64,000 nucleotides of DNA from an uncultured Pseudomonas sp. (GTDB lineage Bacteria; Pseudomonadota; Gammaproteobacteria; Pseudomonadales; Pseudomonadaceae), in NCBI RefSeq assembly GCF_913777995.1, contig NZ_CAJYVE010000042.1, positions 1 through 64,000 of the forward strand, read 5' to 3'. How positions within the stretch are numbered: position 1 is the first letter of the stretch; each line of letters opens with the position of its first letter. The position numbers and the translations under genes were made by a program. Shown one piece after another: positions 7,707 to 17,204 of this stretch. The notes under the pieces are model-generated. The model saw nothing but the letters and a program-made list of their open reading frames with translations, had not been told where the DNA came from and made no database searches.

Positions 7707-8693
7707 TCAACGCGGCCCTTCGAGCGGCTTGATACGGTCCTGCAGGCGGCCCAGCTGGGCGTCGATCTCTCTGAAGCGCGCGGTCTTCTGCTCCACGCTC
7801 AACTGACTGGCCGCCACGTCGGTGCGTTCCTTGAATAACAGCAACTGACGGATCGGCAATAGCTGATCGTCGTTCGAGGCCACGAAGCGATTCTGTTGCA
7901 GCCCCTTGAGCACCTGCACTTCCCGCTCGGTCTTGCCATACCCGAGGAGGAAACTGCGCACCTTGGCCTTGAGCGGGGCCGGCAGCGATGTGCGCCACAG
8001 AATGGGGTCGGAAGGAATCATCTGTGACTTCCAGACCACCTTCAGGCGCGCCAACGCCTGTGGGTTCACCAAGGCCAGGCGGTCCCAGTTGTCGGTGTTG
8101 AAGGTGGCGGCATCCAGTTCACCGCTGGCCACGCCCAGGGCATTGGCTTCATGGCTCTGGTTGAGGGTGCGCTTGAAGGCCGTGGCCGGGTCGACGTGCT
8201 GGCGGGCAAACAGGTAGTAGCCGGTCACCAGATAACCCGAAGTGGAGTTGAAGTCACCGTTGCCGAAGGTCAGCTGCGGGGCCAGGCGCAGCAGGTCGCT
8301 GACGGTGTGGATCGGGCTGTCGTCACGCACGATCAACAGCCCGTAATAGCCCGGCAGGCCGTTGTCCATGGAGGTCTGGGCGAAGATCTCGGCGCCTGCG
8401 CCATCCACCGCTGCCAGTGCCGCCTTGTTGCCCAGCCAGGCGATGTCGATGCGCCCCTGGCGCAGACCGTCGATCAACTCCGCGTAGCCGTCGGCGAACA
8501 CCGGTTGCACCGGCTGGCCGATCTGCTGGCCCATGTCGTCGAGCAACGGCTGCCAGATGATCCGCAGGTTCTCACAGGCCTCGGTGGAGAGGATGCCGAA
8601 ATGCAGGACGGGGTCCTGCGCCCGAGCAACGGCCAGCAGGCAAAAGACCAGGACGACGACAGACGCCAGCTGGCGCCCGAGACGGTGCAACAT
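7707..8693 (-). CDS. phnD: PhnD-like phosphate/phosphonate ABC-transporter binding protein
   Basis: This 328-residue exported protein starts with a signal peptide (LASVVVLVFCLLAVARA, cleavage near residue 25). The PhnD-family features are LHFGILSTEACENLR, the DIAWLGN block and FGNGDFNSTSGYLV. It should bind a phosphorylated or phosphonate-type anion in the periplasm. The ATG at 8693 has a GGAG site 7 bases upstream. No permease (phnE) or ATPase (phnC) is adjacent: the neighbours are phnN downstream and a chemoreceptor gene 202 bases upstream, all on the same strand. It may serve a remote transporter or a sensory role. Confidence 0.82.
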   Translation of the reverse strand: MLHRLGRQLASVVVLVFCLLAVARAQDPVLHFGILSTEACENLRIIWQPLLDDMGQQIGQPVQPVFADGYAELIDGLRQGRIDIAWLGNKAALAAVDGAGAEIFAQTSMDNGLPGYYGLLIVRDDSPIHTVSDLLRLAPQLTFGNGDFNSTSGYLVTGYYLFARQHVDPATAFKRTLNQSHEANALGVASGELDAATFNTDNWDRLALVNPQALARLKVVWKSQMIPSDPILWRTSLPAPLKAKVRSFLLGYGKTEREVQVLKGLQQNRFVASNDDQLLPIRQLLLFKERTDVAASQLSVEQKTARFREIDAQLGRLQDRIKPLEGPR

Positions 8694-8895
8694 GCAATCA
8701 CTCCGGTAAGAACGCTCCGGCCAGCAGGCGACCGGGGGGGCGAGGCTGCGGCGGCGCACGACCTGCGCCGACTGACACCCTGCAGCCTGAATATTGCAGC
8801 GCAGTGTACCGACCATGGCAAATCGATAACAGTCGGCCAGCAGCACCTCCCGGAACATCATGGCGGCCGGGGTACGCCCCGGCTGCCGTGGCCAC

Positions 8896-10785
8896 TCAGA
8901 TTCTGAACGAACCCACCAGTTGCTGCAGGCGGCGCGTCTGCTGCTCCAGCGACTGGCAGGCCTGCAGGGTGACCTTGAGGTTGGCCACGCCCTGCTGGTT
9001 AAGGGTGTTGATCTGGGTGATGTCCAGGTTGATCGACTCGACCACGGCGGTCTGCTCTTCGGTGGCCGCCGCCACCGACTGGTTCATGCCGTTGATCTCG
9101 TCGATATGCTGGGTTACCGCGCCCAGTCGCTCACCGGCACGATTGGTGATGGCCACGCTGGTCTCGCTGTGCTGCTGGCTGGCGAGCATGGTCGTCACCG
9201 CATCCTTGGCCCCGCCCTGCAGCTCGTCGATCATGCCCTGCACTTGCTGCGCCGACTCCTGGGTGCGGTGCGCCAGGTTGCGCACTTCGTCGGCCACCAC
9301 CGCGAAGCCGCGCCCCGCCTCACCGGCCCGCGCAGCCTCGATGGCGGCGTTGAGCGCCAGCAGGTTGGTCTGCTGCGAGATGCCGGTGATGACTTCGAGA
9401 ATCTGCCCGATGTTGGCGGTCTTGCCGTTGAGCGCCTCGATGTGCGCGCAGGATTCGCTGATCTTGCCCGACAGCGCGTTCATGGCGCTGATCGACTCTT
9501 GCATCACCTGGCGACCGTCGCCCGCCATCTGGCTGGCATCTGCCGACTTCTGCGAGGTCTGCGCGGCGTTGCGGGCGATTTCCTGGGCTGTGGCGCCCAA
9601 TTCGTTGATGGCTGCCGCCACGCTTTCGGTGCGATGCGACTGCTCGTCCGACTGGCCCATCGACGCATGCGACACCTCCACCACCTGGCCTGCAGCCGCG
9701 CCCAACTGGGCAGCGGTGGACGCCACTTCGCGGATCGAGGCATGGATACGCTCGACGAACTGGTTGAACGAGCCGGCCAGCTCACCGAACTCGTCCTGGG
9801 AGTTGACCGACAGGCGCTGGGTCAGGTCGCCTTCACCTGCGGCGATGTCACGCATGGCGCCGCTCATGCGGTGCAGCGGTTGCATCAGCACGCGGATCAG
9901 CAGGCCGAGAATGAGGATCACTGCCAGCACCACCACCAGCATCGCCGTGATCGCCGAGCTGCGGAACTCACCGAGCATCGCGTAGGCAGCGTTCTGTTCC
10001 AGCACCAGGGCCACATACCAGCGGCTGGCGGTCGGCCCTTCCACCGGGGTAAAGGCGATGATCTCGCCACGCCCGCCGGTCTCGACTTCACTCACACCGG
10101 GCGCGACCTTGGGGGTGTCCTGCGGGTACAGCTCGCTCAGCGGCTTGAGCAAGCGGCTGGCGTCCGGGTGCACCAGTACCCGGCCTTCGGCGTTGACGAT
10201 GAATGCATAACCGTGCCCGCCGAAATTCAGCGAGTTGATGGTCTTGCTGATGGCCTCCAGGCTGATGTCCGCCCCGGCCACGCCAACCAGTTGCCCCTGG
10301 CGGTTGACCGGCGTGGCGACGGTGACCACCAGCTTGCCGCTGGAGCTGGCGATGTAGGGGTCGGTGACCACGGTCTTGCCGGCGGTCTGCGCGGCCTTGT
10401 ACCAGCCGCGCGCACGCGGGTCGTAGTCGGCCGGGCGATTACCGGTCGGGATGGAGAACATCAGCCCGCTACTGGCGCCGAAGTAGCTCAGCTGGAAGTT
10501 CTCGGTGTAGGCTGGCAGGTCGATGGCGCGGCGCAACGCCGGGACGTCCTGGCCATCCAGCGCGACCTGCTGGGCCATGGATTGCAGCAACTGGCTGCGG
10601 CCTTCCAGCCACACCTGGATGTTCTGCGTGGTCAGGGTGCCCAGTTGTTGAAGTTCGTTGAGCACATTGCTCTTCAATGTCTGCCGTTGCCGGTAATCAT
10701 TGGCGACGATGAACACGGTAAATGCCACGCCCACGGTCAACGCAGCCGCCAGCAGGATTTTCTTGCTGAAACCCAGACTTCTCAT
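8896..10785 (-). CDS. Methyl-accepting chemotaxis protein with dCache ligand domain (PctA-like)
   Basis: This 629-residue receptor has a first membrane helix at about residues 8-28, a periplasmic dCache domain at about 35-270, a second helix ([21 protein letters not shown]) followed by HAMP, and a cytoplasmic signalling domain with the hairpin [16 protein letters not shown]. The dCache domain carries an amino-acid-binding pattern: Y-x3-R-x-WY near YDPRARGWY, then DPY, TVATPV and GVAGADI. The closest style is PctA-type amino-acid receptors. The ATG at 10785 begins [12 protein letters not shown], as in that group. It lies upstream of phnD on the same strand. Confidence 0.9.
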   Translation of the reverse strand: MRSLGFSKKILLAAALTVGVAFTVFIVANDYRQRQTLKSNVLNELQQLGTLTTQNIQVWLEGRSQLLQSMAQQVALDGQDVPALRRAIDLPAYTENFQLSYFGASSGLMFSIPTGNRPADYDPRARGWYKAAQTAGKTVVTDPYIASSSGKLVVTVATPVNRQGQLVGVAGADISLEAISKTINSLNFGGHGYAFIVNAEGRVLVHPDASRLLKPLSELYPQDTPKVAPGVSEVETGGRGEIIAFTPVEGPTASRWYVALVLEQNAAYAMLGEFRSSAITAMLVVVLAVILILGLLIRVLMQPLHRMSGAMRDIAAGEGDLTQRLSVNSQDEFGELAGSFNQFVERIHASIREVASTAAQLGAAAGQVVEVSHASMGQSDEQSHRTESVAAAINELGATAQEIARNAAQTSQKSADASQMAGDGRQVMQESISAMNALSGKISESCAHIEALNGKTANIGQILEVITGISQQTNLLALNAAIEAARAGEAGRGFAVVADEVRNLAHRTQESAQQVQGMIDELQGGAKDAVTTMLASQQHSETSVAITNRAGERLGAVTQHIDEINGMNQSVAAATEEQTAVVESINLDITQINTLNQQGVANLKVTLQACQSLEQQTRRLQQLVGSFRI

Positions 10786-11155
10786 TAAGTGATCCAATTT
10801 CGAAACTTTATCGGTGAATACGCGAAGCTGTATCACATGTCGTCCGATAAGCCCTGTTGCACGCAAGGCCTTATCGGCGGCCTGTTGCGACCGCTCTAAA
10901 GCGCCACTCACAGCCGGGAGGCCGGTCGACGGGATAATCGATCCGCTACAACAAACTGTGACGGCCAAAATAACGGCTACTTGATATCACATGACCTGGT
11001 TTTTTTCATGACAGTTGGTCAGATACCCGACAGGCGCAGACGAAATTCGATAACCGAGATAGTGCGGACTGTTTCCCAAACTGATCGGCAAAGCGTGCAA
11101 GTGAGCAAATACTGACTATCGTTGCAATCATCCCCGAAGTCATGAGGATGCGCCC
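10786..11155. other. Intergenic region between the divergent MCP and HDOD genes
   Basis: This 370-base region must carry both promoters. It contains a perfect 8-bp inverted repeat, CCGATAAG at 10844-10851 and CTTATCGG at 10870-10877. On the minus strand the second arm reads GCCGATAAG, which resembles the -10 of flagellar sigma factor FliA, but the -35 match is poor. No gene is apparent. Confidence 0.5.
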
Positions 11156-11980
11156 ATGGACATTGAACACGTATTCGCCGATCTGCAAAGCCTGCCCAGC
11201 ATCCCCAAGGTCGCCCAGGACCTGATGCTGCAATTCGACAACCCTTCTTCGAGCCTGGAGAGCATCGCCCGCAACATCGAAAAGGACCCGGTAATCTCCG
11301 CCAAGATCCTGCGCCTGGCCAACTCGGCGCGCTTCAGGGGCTCGCGGGACTCTTCGAGCATCGAAGACGCAGCCATGCGCCTGGGCTTCAACACCCTGCG
11401 CACACTGGTGATGGCATCGGCGGTGACGGGTGCGTTCAAGGCGGTCCCCAACTTCGACCTCAAGGACTTCTGGCTCAAGAGCTTCGAGGTGGCCGGCATT
11501 GCCCGGCTGCTGGCCAAACAGACCGGCGTGGATGCGGAAATCGCCTTCACCTGCGGGGTGATGCACAACATCGGTGAACTGCTGATCCAGACCGGCGCCC
11601 CTGCAGTGGCCGAACGGCTGAACAACGCCAGTCGCTCCGGCGCCTCGGGCCGTGCGGCCAACGAAACCCTGCACCTGGGCTTCGGCTACCCTGAAGTGGG
11701 CGCGGAACTGGCGCGACGCTGGCATCTGCCGAACGTGATCCAGCAGGCCATCGCCTTCCAGGCGCGGCCGATGCAGGCTCCGGAGAATGCCCCGTTGCCG
11801 CGCATCATCGCCCAGGCCATCGTCGTCTGCGAGGCGCTGCAGGAGCACGGTGGAGCCACTCCCGAGGCCATGGCGGCGGTGAGCGGCCCGCTGTTCGACG
11901 GCATCGACCTGGATACGCTGTTCAAGCAGTTGCCGGCGGTGCTGGAAGCCGACCAGGCATTCGCCCAACTGTTGACCTGA
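11156..11980 (+). CDS. HDOD-domain signalling protein
   Basis: This 274-residue protein is almost entirely an HDOD domain: LPSIPKVAQDLM, NIEKDPVISAKILRLANSA, and a degenerate metal site in GVMHNIGELLI where true HD hydrolases carry His-Asp. HDOD proteins are non-catalytic helical scaffolds in bacterial signalling. The ATG follows a TGAGGATG site. It is divergent from the chemoreceptor, but a functional link to it is only a guess. Confidence 0.9.
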   Translation: MDIEHVFADLQSLPSIPKVAQDLMLQFDNPSSSLESIARNIEKDPVISAKILRLANSARFRGSRDSSSIEDAAMRLGFNTLRTLVMASAVTGAFKAVPNFDLKDFWLKSFEVAGIARLLAKQTGVDAEIAFTCGVMHNIGELLIQTGAPAVAERLNNASRSGASGRAANETLHLGFGYPEVGAELARRWHLPNVIQQAIAFQARPMQAPENAPLPRIIAQAIVVCEALQEHGGATPEAMAAVSGPLFDGIDLDTLFKQLPAVLEADQAFAQLLT

Positions 11981-12088
11981 GCACTCCCGCGGCGCGGCGG
12001 CGCACTGCACCGCCGTCCCGCCGCAGCCGACCATGGGTGCCCAGCCGCCGCGCAGGCCAACCACCCTCGTCGGTCACGGGAGTCACCC

Positions 12089-13429
12089 TTGCTCAGCCCA
12101 TCACCGCTGCCTTCATTGACCCGCCTTCGCCGGCTCTTCGACCTGCGGCCTGGAGAGGAGCGCCCGGTCCTGCTCGGCCTGGGCGTGTTCGTGCTGCTGT
12201 TCACCGGCTACTTCATGCTGCGCCCGGTACGCGAAGTGATGGGCGTGGCGGGTGGCGTCGACAACCTGCAATGGCTGTTCAGCGCTACCTTCGTCGCCAC
12301 CCTGTCCGCGCTGCCGATGTTTGGTTGGCTGGCTTCGCGGCTCGACCGCGCACGGTTGCTGAGTGCGGTATTCGGCTTTTTCGTCGCCAACCTGCTGGGC
12401 TTCGCAGCGGCCCTGGCTGTGAACCCGGACAACCTGTGGACCGGTCGGGTGTTCTATGTGTGGCTGTCGGTCTTCAACCTGATGAGCATTTCCCTGGCCT
12501 GGAGTGTGCTCGCCGATGTGTTCAGCAACGCCCAGGCCAAGCGGCTGTTCGCGCTGATCGCCGGCGGCGCCAGCCTGGGTGGCCTGCTCGGCCCGCTAAG
12601 CGGAACGCTGTTGGTGGTGTACCTGGGACATGCCGGCCTGCTGGTGCTCTCGGCCCTGCTGTTGGCCGGCAGCCTGGCTTGTGCGTTGGGCCTGCTGCGC
12701 TGGCGTGAAACCAAGGCGCCCGACGCCGAGGCCGTCGAGCAACACCGCCAGCCGCTGGGCGGCAACCCACTGGCCGGCGCCACGGCGGTGCTGCGCACGC
12801 CTTTTCTGCTGGGCATCGCGCTGTTCGTGATTCTGCTGGCCAGCGTCAGCACCTTCCTGTACTTCGAGCAGGCGCGCATCGTCGCCGAACGCTTTCCCGA
12901 GCGCATTACCCAAACCCAGGTGTTCGGCCTGCTGGATACCGTGGTGCAGGCCCTGGCGATCTTCACCCAGCTGTTTCTCACCGGACGTATCGCCAGCAAG
13001 CTCGGTGTCGGCCTGCTGCTCACCGCCGTGCCCCTGGCCCTGACCGTCGGCTTCGTGCTGCTGGCCGTGGCGCCGGTGTTCGGCGTGTTCGCGCTGGTGA
13101 TGGTGCTGCGCCGCGCCGGCGAATACGCGCTGGTGCGCCCTGGTCGCGAGATGCTCTACAGCGTAGTCGGCGCCGAGCAGAAGTACAAGGCCAAGAACTT
13201 CATCGACACGGTGGTCTATCGCGGCGGCGATGCGCTCAGCGGCTGGCTCAAGCGTGGCCTGGACCTGCTCGGCGAACACCCGGCCCTGGCCATGCTGTGC
13301 GGCGCCGCGCTGTCGCTGCTGTGGGCCTGGGTCGGCCTGCGCCTGGGCCGGGCGCGGCGCCAGCGTGAAGCGCTGCCGTTCAGCCCCGCACCGCGCGATA
13401 CAGGGCGCGGATCAGGTCCGACTGGGTGA
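12089..13429 (+). CDS. MFS-like / NTP-NDP exchange (ADP/ATP-translocase-like) transporter
   Basis: This 446-residue membrane protein has about twelve hydrophobic segments. The block VLLFTGYFMLRPVREVMG near residue 35 and LVRPGREMLYSVV-KYKAKNFIDT near residue 350 are typical of the COG3202 group related to ADP/ATP translocases. The substrate in Pseudomonas is unknown. The start is a TTG at 12089 with ACGGGAG 7 bases upstream, and no better ATG exists before the first helix. Its last 50 bases overlap the 3' end of the convergent HPP-CBS gene. Confidence 0.78.
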   Translation: MLSPSPLPSLTRLRRLFDLRPGEERPVLLGLGVFVLLFTGYFMLRPVREVMGVAGGVDNLQWLFSATFVATLSALPMFGWLASRLDRARLLSAVFGFFVANLLGFAAALAVNPDNLWTGRVFYVWLSVFNLMSISLAWSVLADVFSNAQAKRLFALIAGGASLGGLLGPLSGTLLVVYLGHAGLLVLSALLLAGSLACALGLLRWRETKAPDAEAVEQHRQPLGGNPLAGATAVLRTPFLLGIALFVILLASVSTFLYFEQARIVAERFPERITQTQVFGLLDTVVQALAIFTQLFLTGRIASKLGVGLLLTAVPLALTVGFVLLAVAPVFGVFALVMVLRRAGEYALVRPGREMLYSVVGAEQKYKAKNFIDTVVYRGGDALSGWLKRGLDLLGEHPALAMLCGAALSLLWAWVGLRLGRARRQREALPFSPAPRDTGRGSGPTG

Positions 13430-14537
13430 TGATGCCGACCAGGCGCTGGGTGTCGTCGATGATCGGAATATGCCGGTGGCCGTTGTCCGAGAACACCGGC
13501 ACCAGGTCCAGCAGCAGTCGGTCGCTGCTCGATACGCGCACGGTGCGGGTCATGATCTGCCCCACCGTACGCACCTCGGCGGCTTTCTTCGGACGCACCA
13601 GGGTGCGCAGCCGCCAGGCGATGCCATCGTGTACGTCGAGGTCGATCTGGCCCATGAAGTCGGCCACGGTGAGGATGCCCAGCAGGTGCTGCTGGCGATC
13701 GGTGACCGGCAGCGCCTTGATGCGGTGCTCACGCATCAACGCCCAGGCCTCGCGCAGGGAGGTTTCCTGACGCACCGTCAACGGGTTGCGGGTCATCACG
13801 TCACGGCAACGCAGCTCGCCGACGCTGCGCTGGAAGTTCAGCGCCTCGACCTGCTCCAGAAGCGTTTCCAGATCATCGCGGCTGATATCGAGAATCTGGT
13901 TGTAGCGCGCCAGCACCGCGTCCAGGTCACTGCGCTGCAGGTGGGTGGGCGCCGCCTTGGTCGGCAGCGGCAAGTGCGGCCAGCTGCGCCCGGTCAGGTT
14001 GTTGTAGACCAGCCCGACGGCCACCATCAGCAATGAGTCCACCAGCACCGGGCTGAACGCGAACTCGAAGCGCTCGCAACCGATCAGCACCATCAGCAGC
14101 GCCGAAGCCCCGCCCGGCGGGTGCAGGCAGCGCATGAACAGCATCAGCGCAATCGACAGCCCCACCGCCAGCGCCGCCGCCAGGCCGGCGTCGGGAATCC
14201 ATTTGCAACAGGCAATACCCACCAGCGCCGACAACGTATTGCCGCCCACCACCGACCACGGCTGGGCCAGCGGGCTGGACGGCACGGCGAACACCAGTAC
14301 CGCACTGGCGCCCAGCGGCGCCACCAGCGCCAGGGCCAGCAGACCGTGCTGGTGGGCGGCCTGACCATTGAGCCAGAACGCCGCGCCGAGCCCGACCAGG
14401 AGGATCCCCAGCGCCGCACCCCCACTGGCACGCAGGCGTTCAAGGCTGTCGATGGCATGAGGCGCGGGCCAGAAGGCACGCAAAAAAGCGAACAGACGAG
14501 CACGCAGGCGCGACTCGGATGAGGGAGTTTCAGGCAT
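13380..14537 (-). CDS. HPP-family membrane protein with two CBS domains
   Basis: This 385-residue protein has an N-terminal HPP domain of four or five membrane helices (motif MRCLHPPGGASALL near residue 137) and C-terminal tandem CBS domains (about residues 240-380, with RDVMTRNPLTV and GQIMTRTVRV). HPP proteins have been linked to nitrite or other anion transport, and CBS pairs usually sense adenosyl nucleotides. A regulated channel is plausible. Its last 50 bases overlap the end of the convergent transporter gene. Confidence 0.88.
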   Translation of the reverse strand: MPETPSSESRLRARLFAFLRAFWPAPHAIDSLERLRASGGAALGILLVGLGAAFWLNGQAAHQHGLLALALVAPLGASAVLVFAVPSSPLAQPWSVVGGNTLSALVGIACCKWIPDAGLAAALAVGLSIALMLFMRCLHPPGGASALLMVLIGCERFEFAFSPVLVDSLLMVAVGLVYNNLTGRSWPHLPLPTKAAPTHLQRSDLDAVLARYNQILDISRDDLETLLEQVEALNFQRSVGELRCRDVMTRNPLTVRQETSLREAWALMREHRIKALPVTDRQQHLLGILTVADFMGQIDLDVHDGIAWRLRTLVRPKKAAEVRTVGQIMTRTVRVSSSDRLLLDLVPVFSDNGHRHIPIIDDTQRLVGIITQSDLIRALYRAVRG

Positions 14538-14762
14538 GGAATCGGGCAGTCAACAATAAGGTGGAACAGCGCCGCCAGGTGGCCTGGCGATCAATGAGGT
14601 CTGCGCCCGATGGTAGCGCGGATTGCCACGCGGGGCGAATCACGACCTTTGGCCAGTCGCCAACATCGTGCCGGATTCTGCGGTGGGAAAGCGCCGATTA
14701 AGCTTGCTGAAACGTTTCTTCAGGTCTATAAAAATGGCACAACTCCAAGAAAGGCTGCTGTC

Positions 14763-15977
14763 ATGACCCCTATCAAGTTTTTCGTTACACTCGGCGCACT
14801 GTCCGCTGCCTCCCACGCCATGGCCTGGGATTACGTTCTGCTCGACACCGACAAGGCCGCCCAGCCGTGGCAGATCACCAGCGAACAACTCGGCGTGAAA
14901 ACCGACAAACCTTTCAGTGTCACCCTGCGCACCCTGCACGGCGGGCGGCAGGAAGGCGTCAGCATCGTCGACATCGACAACGGCACCCTGAAGCTTTCCG
15001 TGGTGCCGACGCGCGGCATGAACGTCTTGCAGGCTTCGGTTGGCGATGTGCGCATGGGCTGGGATTCGCCGGTCAAGGAAGTGGTCAACCCGGCCTTCAT
15101 CGAGCTCAATGGCCGCGGTGGCCTGGGCTGGCTGGAAGGCTTCAACGAGCTGGTCACCCGCTGTGGCTACGAATGGGTCGGCCACCCCGGCATGGACAAC
15201 GGCGAACTGCTGACCCTGCATGGCCGGGCCGCGAACATTCCAGCCAGCAAGGTCACCCTGCACATCGATGAAAAACCGCCCTACGCCATCACCCTGCGTG
15301 GAGAGCTGAAAGAGCAGGCATTCAAGAAGGTCGACTTCTCCGTTGCCACCGAGCTGGTCACCGAGCCCGGCAGCGTGACCTTCGCCCTCAACGACACCCT
15401 GACCAACAACGGCGATTATCCGAAGGAATACCAGGCGCTGTATCACAGCAACTTCAGCACGCCGTTCCTGGAGCAAGGCGCGCGGTTCGCCGCACCGGTG
15501 AAACAGGTGTCGCCGTTCAACGACAAGGCCAAGGGCGACCTGGTCGATTGGCAAACCTATCGCGCGCCCACCAAGGACTACGACGAAACGGTCTACAACG
15601 TGGTGCCCTATGCCGACGCCAAGGGCGACACCCTGACCGTACTGCACAACAAGGCCGGCAGCCTGGGCGTCTCGGTCGGTTTCAACACCCAGACCCTGCC
15701 GGTGTTCTCGCTGTGGAAAAACACCGACACCCAGGGCCAGGGCTACGTCACCGGGCTGGAGCCCGGCACCAGCTTCTCCTACAACCGCCGTTACCAGCGC
15801 CCGCTGAACCTGGTGCCGACCATCGCGCCGAAGGAACACAAGCAGTTCCGCATCCAGTACAGCCTGTTGGCTGACAAGCCGGCGGTGGACAAGGCCCTGA
15901 AGCAGGTGAGCGAGATTCAGGGCGGGCGGGAAACCGAAGTGCGGCAGACGCCGCTGGTCGATCTGAGCAAGGAATGA
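14763..15977 (+). CDS. Exported DUF4432 / aldose-1-epimerase-like protein
   Basis: This 404-residue protein has a signal peptide (FFVTLGALSAASHAMA, cleavage near residue 20) and then a galactose-mutarotase-like beta-sandwich. Family blocks are VVPTRGMNVLQA, ELNGRGGLGWLEGFNELVTRCGYE and HGRAANIPAS. Such folds bind the ring form of sugars; the actual substrate is unknown. The ATG at 14763 has AAAGG about 8 bases upstream and is the start that exposes the signal peptide. It is divergent from the HPP-CBS gene. Confidence 0.85.
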   Translation: MTPIKFFVTLGALSAASHAMAWDYVLLDTDKAAQPWQITSEQLGVKTDKPFSVTLRTLHGGRQEGVSIVDIDNGTLKLSVVPTRGMNVLQASVGDVRMGWDSPVKEVVNPAFIELNGRGGLGWLEGFNELVTRCGYEWVGHPGMDNGELLTLHGRAANIPASKVTLHIDEKPPYAITLRGELKEQAFKKVDFSVATELVTEPGSVTFALNDTLTNNGDYPKEYQALYHSNFSTPFLEQGARFAAPVKQVSPFNDKAKGDLVDWQTYRAPTKDYDETVYNVVPYADAKGDTLTVLHNKAGSLGVSVGFNTQTLPVFSLWKNTDTQGQGYVTGLEPGTSFSYNRRYQRPLNLVPTIAPKEHKQFRIQYSLLADKPAVDKALKQVSEIQGGRETEVRQTPLVDLSKE

Positions 15978-16139
15978 CATCGGCAGGCACAATGCCGGCC
16001 CTGGAGCGACTTACAGATCGTTTCAGGGCCGCCCGCCCTTATGCTACAGCCCATCAGCCTCGGCCGAGCCGGCAGTGATAGCCGCCTCGACCCACAAACC
16101 TCTACACTCCTCGCCCCAAGGTCCGAGAGCGCTCAGGCG

Positions 16140-16544
16140 ATGCGTTTACTTCTAGTGGTTTTACTGGCTCTGCCTTCCCTGGCAATGGCCCTGCCGGCGC
16201 TGCAGGATACCGAGCTTTACCAGCGCAAAACGGCAGACTGTCACGATGTCGACCTGGCGACCTGGCACCACCCAGCCCGCGCCGTGCTGGAGAAGAACCA
16301 GGTCAAGCTGGAACGCGTACAGCTGTGCAACCAGGACCACTACCCCATCTTCACCGGGCAGGTGCCCTACGACCCCACCGGGCTGACGAAAAGCTATTTC
16401 CTCTCGCTGTACCAGGAACTGCGCAAAGCCAACGGCAAATGGCCCTACGCCCTGGTGGCCACCAGCGACGACATCGTGGTGTACGTCAGCTATCCGGCCA
16501 ACGATGGGATTGCGCTGGATTACGAGCGGTATGAGGCGCCTTAG
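16140..16544 (+). CDS. Small secreted protein of unknown function
   Basis: This 134-residue product begins with a signal peptide (MRLLLVVLLALPSLAMA, cleavage near residue 17). The mature part has two cysteines (TADCHDVDLAT and VQLCNQDHYP) that could form a periplasmic disulfide. I do not recognise the family. The ribosome-binding site is weak, but the ATG at 16140 is the only start that places the signal sequence at the N-terminus. Confidence 0.65.
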   Translation: MRLLLVVLLALPSLAMALPALQDTELYQRKTADCHDVDLATWHHPARAVLEKNQVKLERVQLCNQDHYPIFTGQVPYDPTGLTKSYFLSLYQELRKANGKWPYALVATSDDIVVYVSYPANDGIALDYERYEAP

Positions 16545-16670
16545 GGTGATTGCGCTGGCAAGGTCGGCTCATCCACGCTGACCCCATCCAGATACCCCTC
16601 GAATGCCGCCAAGGCGCGTATCTGGAGGATCAGTGCATGACGCCATCAGCGTTGGCAGCCGAGCCTACGC
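16545..16670. other. Gap with possible gene debris
   Basis: Between the secreted protein and the rhodanese gene there is a GGAGG site at about 16624 followed by an ATG at 16637. That ATG opens a 31-codon plus-strand frame running into the 3' end of the rhodanese gene. Another frame gives a protein-like stretch, GSVHDAISVGSRAYAQ. Neither is recognisable, and this may be the remnant of a lost gene. Confidence 0.25.
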
Positions 16671-17108
16671 TCAGCACGCGCAAGAAATCGGAGTGGATGC
16701 GCGCGGCCCGCCGTCATCATTGGCAAGCGTGAAGCCTTCATCCAGCCAGCCCGTGACGCCACCGATCATTTCCTTGACCGCGTAACCCAACCGGGCCAGC
16801 CGAACGGCGGCCCGGTGAACACCGTTGCAGTGGGGCCCGGCACAGTAGACGACAAACAGGGTATCGGCAGGAAACGCCGCCAAACGTTCGGCGGTGATGG
16901 TCTTGGTCGGCAGGCTCAGCGCACCGGGCACATGTCCTGCAGCGAAAGCGGCAGCGCCGCGTACATCCACCAGTACATAGTCGATCTCGCCAGCCTGCTG
17001 GCTGTGGTAGACGTCCGAGCAATCGGTTTCAAAGCGCAGGCGATTGCTGAAATGGGCAAGGGCCTCATTGGCACTGGCGGCTGGGGTTTGGGTGATCAGG
17101 CTGGACAT
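16671..17108 (-). CDS. Rhodanese-like sulfurtransferase
   Basis: This 145-residue single-domain rhodanese has the motifs YVLVDVRGAAAFAAGHVPGALSLP and the active-site loop CAGPHCNGVHRAA. The first Cys of that loop is the expected sulfur-accepting residue. The sulfur donor and acceptor are unknown. It is divergent from ftrA (96 bases between start codons), a pairing often seen in proteobacteria that suggests FtrA controls it. Confidence 0.88.
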   Translation of the reverse strand: MSSLITQTPAASANEALAHFSNRLRFETDCSDVYHSQQAGEIDYVLVDVRGAAAFAAGHVPGALSLPTKTITAERLAAFPADTLFVVYCAGPHCNGVHRAAVRLARLGYAVKEMIGGVTGWLDEGFTLANDDGGPRASTPISCAC

Positions 17109-17204
17109 GGCGCTGTTTCTCGCAAATGGGGTTGGGCCACTTTAGGCGCGTGAGTGACTGCGCTACAGTGGCGAACTCGACAGCCACTGGTAACTTTCCG
17201 CCAA

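Noticed and set aside
8860..10788. 642-codon plus-strand open frame opposite the chemoreceptor
   Set aside because: The chemoreceptor frame shows clear domains; the antisense frame is His/Arg/Gly-rich shadow sequence.
10869..10905. FliA-type promoter for the chemoreceptor
   Set aside because: GCCGATAA matches the -10 on the minus strand, but no TAAA lies at the required distance, so I do not call it.
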